Assembly (NCBI GenBank): GCA_937873165.1
Contig: CALMVH010000156.1
Coordinates: 1-10,821, forward strand
Direction: 5' to 3'
Source: an uncultured Rhodospirillales bacterium
GTDB taxonomy: Bacteria; Pseudomonadota; Alphaproteobacteria; CALMVH01
Length of the DNA stretch: 10,821 bases
In this document: positions 7,830-10,821 of the stretch, one piece after another
How the letters are laid out: the number at the start of each line of letters is the position of its first letter
How positions within the stretch are numbered: the first letter of the stretch is position 1
Made by a program: the position numbers and the translations under genes
Notes under the pieces: generated by a model
What the model was told of the DNA's origin: nothing
The model's input: only the letters and a program-made list of their open reading frames with translations
The model's database searches: none

Positions 7830-9054
7830 ACACAGCGGCGATTTCGACCTCGGCCGACCACAAGAACTGGTCTACGGGGACAACGCGGTCCAGCCTGTAG
7901 CCGCCTTCCAAGAGCAGGCGCGCATCGCGGGCGAAACTGACCGGGTTGCAGGAAAAACCGATCACGACCGGCATCCTCGATACGGCCAAGGCGGCTGCTT
8001 GAGCCTCTGCGCCGGCGTAGGGTGGATCGAATATCGCGGCATCGTAACCGGTGAAGTCGGTGACGGGATCACGGAACAGGTCGCGGCGTTCGCAGGTAAC
8101 GCCCGGGCGACGAACTGCTTGAATCGACTTCACCGCCGCATCATTTCCCTCGACGGCGTGTACCCGGCCGATCGCCGAGACAGCAAAGGTGAACGTGCCG
8201 CTGCCGGCAAATAGGTCCACGACGTGATGCCGTGCTGCCAAGGCGTTGGAAACAATGGCGGCCAGCGTGGTTTCGCCTTCGTTGGTTGCCTGGAGAACCC
8301 CTCCTGGCGAAAGAGCGACCAACACCTCACCAACGCGCACCCGAAAGGGCAGGCGGTGGCACCCGGGCTCCGCGTCGCTGCGCGGGCCGCTGCGCCAGGA
8401 AACTCGGGCGAGGTCACGATCTTCGGCAAAGGCAGCCAGGGCTTCGCGTTCGGGCAAACCCAGCGGGCGCTTCCGTTCCAGCACGAGATCGATGGCGGAT
8501 CCGGCGGCGGTCATGACGATGTCCGCGCGTTCGCCGTCGCGCAACAGCGGCAGACGTCTCAAGGGCTCTACCAAGGCGAACAACTCGGGCCGCAGGATCA
8601 GGCACATCGTCATGTCCACGACGTCGTGGGTGCCGCGACGATTGAAGCCTATGTGCGTGCTGCCTGCCCGCCGTTCCAGGGTTAGCGACGCGCGGCGGCG
8701 GCTGTACGGGGGCGACAGCTGCAGCGGCTCTACCTCGCAATCGACACCCGCATGGCGCAATGCTTCAACAACGAGGCCGTGTTTCCAGGCGCTGTACGCT
8801 GCGCCGGCAAGATGCTGCATGCGGCATCCACCACAGCCAGGGTTTCCCACGTTGCCATGCAGCCGGCACGGCGGCTCGACCCTGTGCGGGGCTGCTTCAA
8901 CAAGAGACGCCGCTAAGGGATCGTCTTTGCGCGGGCCGGGATAGAAGGCGATGCTTTCCCCAGGCAGGGTGAACGGGACAAACCGGCGTTTGCCGCCTGA
9001 GTCGAAAACGCCATCTCCCGCGCTTCCAAGGCCTGTGATCGTCCTGGTCGTCAC
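7819..9054 (-). CDS. TrmA/RlmD-family iron-sulfur RNA (uracil-5-)-methyltransferase
   Basis: A 411-residue class I SAM-dependent RNA methyltransferase of the TrmA/RlmC/RlmD family, which makes 5-methyluridine in rRNA or tRNA. An N-terminal TRAM-like RNA-binding domain covers about 1-55 (GDGV, FVPFTLPGE). Likely iron-sulfur ligands are Cys63, Cys74, Cys77 and Cys151. The SAM fold has SPGGVLQATNEGE (249-261) and DLFAGSGTF (280-288). The nucleophile is Cys369 (FSCNP) and the probable general base is Glu404 (SAEVE). Two oddities: cysteine spacing is CX10CX2C rather than the common CX5CX2C, and the usual DPPR motif is DPPY (343-346). The target base cannot be told from sequence, so no symbol is given. 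The start is GTG at 9054, overlapping the flippase stop as GTGA. Confidence 0.9.
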   Translation of the reverse strand: MTTRTITGLGSAGDGVFDSGGKRRFVPFTLPGESIAFYPGPRKDDPLAASLVEAAPHRVEPPCRLHGNVGNPGCGGCRMQHLAGAAYSAWKHGLVVEALRHAGVDCEVEPLQLSPPYSRRRASLTLERRAGSTHIGFNRRGTHDVVDMTMCLILRPELFALVEPLRRLPLLRDGERADIVMTAAGSAIDLVLERKRPLGLPEREALAAFAEDRDLARVSWRSGPRSDAEPGCHRLPFRVRVGEVLVALSPGGVLQATNEGETTLAAIVSNALAARHHVVDLFAGSGTFTFAVSAIGRVHAVEGNDAAVKSIQAVRRPGVTCERRDLFRDPVTDFTGYDAAIFDPPYAGAEAQAAALAVSRMPVVIGFSCNPVSFARDARLLLEGGYRLDRVVPVDQFLWSAEVEIAAVFRR

Positions 9055-10556
9055 GCCTGGCGACGCAGCAAGCTTTTCAATCTCAGCACGTTTCGCAAGA
9101 TCTGCCGCCCTTCAGGCAGAACGGCAAGCGCCACGAAGGTGACAAGGTATGACACCGTGGCCCCCACGATCAGCCCGCCAATGCCGTGAAGATCGTAGTG
9201 TCCTTTGCAGGCGTACAGCGCTGCGAAAATGCAAAGGCCTGCGAACAAGAATGGGTACAGCAGGCGCACCATATCGGTGAACTTGACAGGGCCGCGCCGT
9301 GTCACGATCCACCACAGCAGCGGTCCACGGATCAGCACGCAGGCTGCTGCGTAGGCGCGGGCGACCCCAACCGCCCCATAGGGCAGCCCCAGAAAGAACG
9401 ACGCCACGAGCAGGGCGGAACTGAAGCATTCCCATTGAAACAAGCCCGCGCCACGCCCTTGGCTGGTGAACAGCCAACCGGACGCGCTGGCCATGAAGGA
9501 CGGCAAGCCCGCGATGGCCAGCCAGAAGAAGATGGGGCCGACATCCACCCATTTTTCTCCGAACAAGGTCAGGATCACCTGCTCGGGCAGCGCCACGGCG
9601 GTCACCATCGCCGGCACGGCGAGCAGGTGAATGGCATGCAGCATCTGCATGAAGGCATTGCGGTAACGCGGCGGATCGTCCTGCAGGCGCGAAAGCAGGG
9701 GTATCGATACGCGCGATACAGGGCTTGCCACCTGGGCCAGCGGCAGCAGCATCAGCTTGTATGCGCGGTCATAAAGACCCAGCACGGCGCTGCCATAAAC
9801 ACGGCCTATCAACACGTTATCCATGTTTCGCGATAGAAAGTTCAGGAAGCTTGCCCCCGTCAGGTGCCCGCCAAACCGCATCATCGATCCGACATTCGCG
9901 TTGCGCCGGGGCCAGTCGGGTAACCAGCCCGTGTAGACCCACGACAGGACTACGGTCGTCACCATCACTGCGAACGGCATCAGAACAAGGCTCCAGTAAC
10001 CCATGCCGCAGACGGCCCCAAGGATGCCGGATGCAGTCGACAGGGCCATGGCCGCTATATCGATAATGGCCAGCTGCCGGAAGCGCATCGCCCGGCCCAG
10101 CAGCGCCATCTGTTGCGAGCTAAGGCCGCCCAATAGCAGCACAAAGGCGAGGGTCGTGGTAATCGGCACCACGCGCGGCTCGTCATAAAACCGGCCAACG
10201 GCCGGGGCTGCCAGGATCAACAGGGCACACAAGGTTGCACTCGCCGCCATGTTGATCCAGAAGAGCGACGATGTATCCTGCCGCGTGATCTCCGCCCGCT
10301 GGATGGTGGCGTTGGCAAGTCCGAGGTCGTTGAACACCTGAACAAAGGCCAGAACCGGGGCCACCATCGCGAGCAAGCCGAAATCGGTGGGGTCCAGAAG
10401 CCGCGCGAGAAACACCTGGGATCCGAACTGGATGAAGAACCGTCCGATCTGGCCCGCCATCATGACGGCGGCGCCCCTTACGGAGCGTTGCTTCAGGGTG
10501 CCGGAATCGATGGGCGAAAACAGCCCCGGCGAGCCTGCGTGGGATAACAGTGTCAT
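9051..10556 (-). CDS. Polysaccharide flippase, Wzx/TuaB (WzxC-like) family
   Basis: A 501-residue integral inner-membrane protein of the MOP/PST superfamily, which flips lipid-linked oligosaccharides from the cytoplasmic to the periplasmic face. The signature of the TuaB/WzxC branch is clear: LKQRSVRG (21-28), ARLLDPTDFGLLAM (51-64), the FW..N segment (99-102), GRFYDEP (121-127), SRNMDNVLIGRVYG (242-255), LGLYDRAYKLMLLPL (259-273) and SRVSIPLLSRLQ (281-292). About 12-14 hydrophobic spans are visible, with charged cytoplasmic loops. The start at 10556 (ATG) leaves a cytosolic tail of some 27 residues before the first span, typical of the family; only a weak GGA precedes it. No glycosyltransferase or polymerase lies beside it, so the substrate (O-antigen, capsule or exopolysaccharide) cannot be named. 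Its stop overlaps the methyltransferase start. Confidence 0.9.
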   Translation of the reverse strand: MTLLSHAGSPGLFSPIDSGTLKQRSVRGAAVMMAGQIGRFFIQFGSQVFLARLLDPTDFGLLAMVAPVLAFVQVFNDLGLANATIQRAEITRQDTSSLFWINMAASATLCALLILAAPAVGRFYDEPRVVPITTTLAFVLLLGGLSSQQMALLGRAMRFRQLAIIDIAAMALSTASGILGAVCGMGYWSLVLMPFAVMVTTVVLSWVYTGWLPDWPRRNANVGSMMRFGGHLTGASFLNFLSRNMDNVLIGRVYGSAVLGLYDRAYKLMLLPLAQVASPVSRVSIPLLSRLQDDPPRYRNAFMQMLHAIHLLAVPAMVTAVALPEQVILTLFGEKWVDVGPIFFWLAIAGLPSFMASASGWLFTSQGRGAGLFQWECFSSALLVASFFLGLPYGAVGVARAYAAACVLIRGPLLWWIVTRRGPVKFTDMVRLLYPFLFAGLCIFAALYACKGHYDLHGIGGLIVGATVSYLVTFVALAVLPEGRQILRNVLRLKSLLRRQA

Positions 10557-10688
10557 GAGTGTCCAAATCTGAACGTCGCAGCCGGCGAAATCCAGCCTTA
10601 TCGTGCAAACGCGGCTGCTTCGCGGGATAGTCTTGACACCGGCTTCGGTTGTGCCTTGAAGTTCCGCAACGGATAAAGGACCCCCGAC
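10557..10688. promoter_or_regulatory. Divergent intergenic region between flippase gene and amtB
   Basis: These 132 bases should contain the promoters for both divergent genes. On the plus strand a perfect -35-like TTGACA lies at 10633-10638, but the hexamer 17 bases on (TTGAAG, 10656-10661) is a poor -10, so this is only a candidate for amtB. AAAGGA at 10675-10680 is a good ribosome binding site eight bases before the amtB ATG. On the minus strand, 10655-10642 reads GGCACAACCGAAGC, with the GG-N10-GC spacing of sigma-54 promoters but a poor -12 half. I see no terminator or small ORF here. Location of promoters is inferred from gene arrangement. Confidence 0.5.
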
Positions 10689-10821
10689 ATGACCCGCCTT
10701 TCGCTGTGCGCGCTTTCGCTGCTATTGTCGATCGCCGGAACCGCCGCGCTGGCGCAAGGCGCCGCGCCGGTAGCGCAGTCCAAGATCGACAGCGGCGACA
10801 CGGCATGGATGCTGACCTCTA
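10689..10821 (+). CDS. amtB: Ammonium transporter AmtB, N-terminal fragment (3' end missing)
   Basis: Only the first 44 codons are in the window. Residues 1-22 form a signal peptide: Arg3, a leucine/alanine-rich core (4-21) and a likely cleavage after ALA (20-22), before Gln23. Many proteobacterial Amt proteins carry such a cleaved signal. The mature part starts QGAAPVAQSKIDSGDTAWML; DSGDTAWMLTS directly precedes the first membrane span in the Amt family, which supports the call despite the short fragment. The product would be an inner-membrane ammonium channel used under low ammonium and normally gated by the PII protein GlnK. The start is fixed by AAAGGA eight bases upstream and by the signal peptide starting at once. 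No glnK lies directly upstream, where the leftward flippase gene sits; it could be downstream, outside the window. Confidence 0.88.
   Translation, partial: MTRLSLCALSLLLSIAGTAALAQGAAPVAQSKIDSGDTAWMLTS

Noticed and set aside
9699..9708. 10-bp palindrome GTATCGATAC in the flippase gene
   Set aside because: A single short palindrome inside a coding region, with no flanking direct repeats or similar copies in the window.
10636..10652. Hairpin-like ACCG-GCTT-CGGT in the flippase/amtB intergenic region
   Set aside because: The stem is about four base pairs, six with a bulge, and lacks a T-tract. Too weak for a terminator or riboswitch.

Overview
The window is GC-rich chromosomal DNA from an alphaproteobacterium, most likely of the order Sphingomonadales (Sphingomonadaceae or Erythrobacteraceae). 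I base this on gene content and order (tsaE, a MurU-type nucleotidyltransferase, addB, addA, trxA), on AddAB rather than RecBCD, and on the protein sequences. I could not run a taxonomic search.

Positions 1-7801 read rightwards as one tightly packed cluster. It starts inside tsaE (tRNA t6A synthesis). A sugar-1-phosphate nucleotidyltransferase of the MurU type (cell-wall recycling) follows, then addB and addA (double-strand break resection), then trxA (thioredoxin). The first four genes overlap at their stop/start codons (ATGA, GTGA, TGATG), so translation is probably coupled. trxA follows a 56-base gap and has its own strong ribosome binding site.

Positions 7819-10556 hold two leftward genes: a Wzx/TuaB-type polysaccharide flippase (upstream) and a TrmA/RlmD-type iron-sulfur RNA m5U methyltransferase (downstream), overlapping by GTGA. 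The methyltransferase converges on trxA across 17 bases that carry a 14-bp tandem duplication. Positions 10557-10688 are a divergent intergenic region. The window ends in the signal peptide and first mature residues of an ammonium transporter (amtB) reading rightwards.

The genes are mostly housekeeping. I found no mobile element, CRISPR array, tRNA, rRNA or defence system, and nothing I would call a new biological system. The points worth a second look are a serine in place of the Walker A glycine in TsaE, the absence of the expected sugar kinase (amgK) between tsaE and the nucleotidyltransferase, unusual cysteine spacing and a DPPY motif in the RNA methyltransferase, the 14-bp duplication between the convergent genes, and a flippase coupled to an RNA-modification gene.
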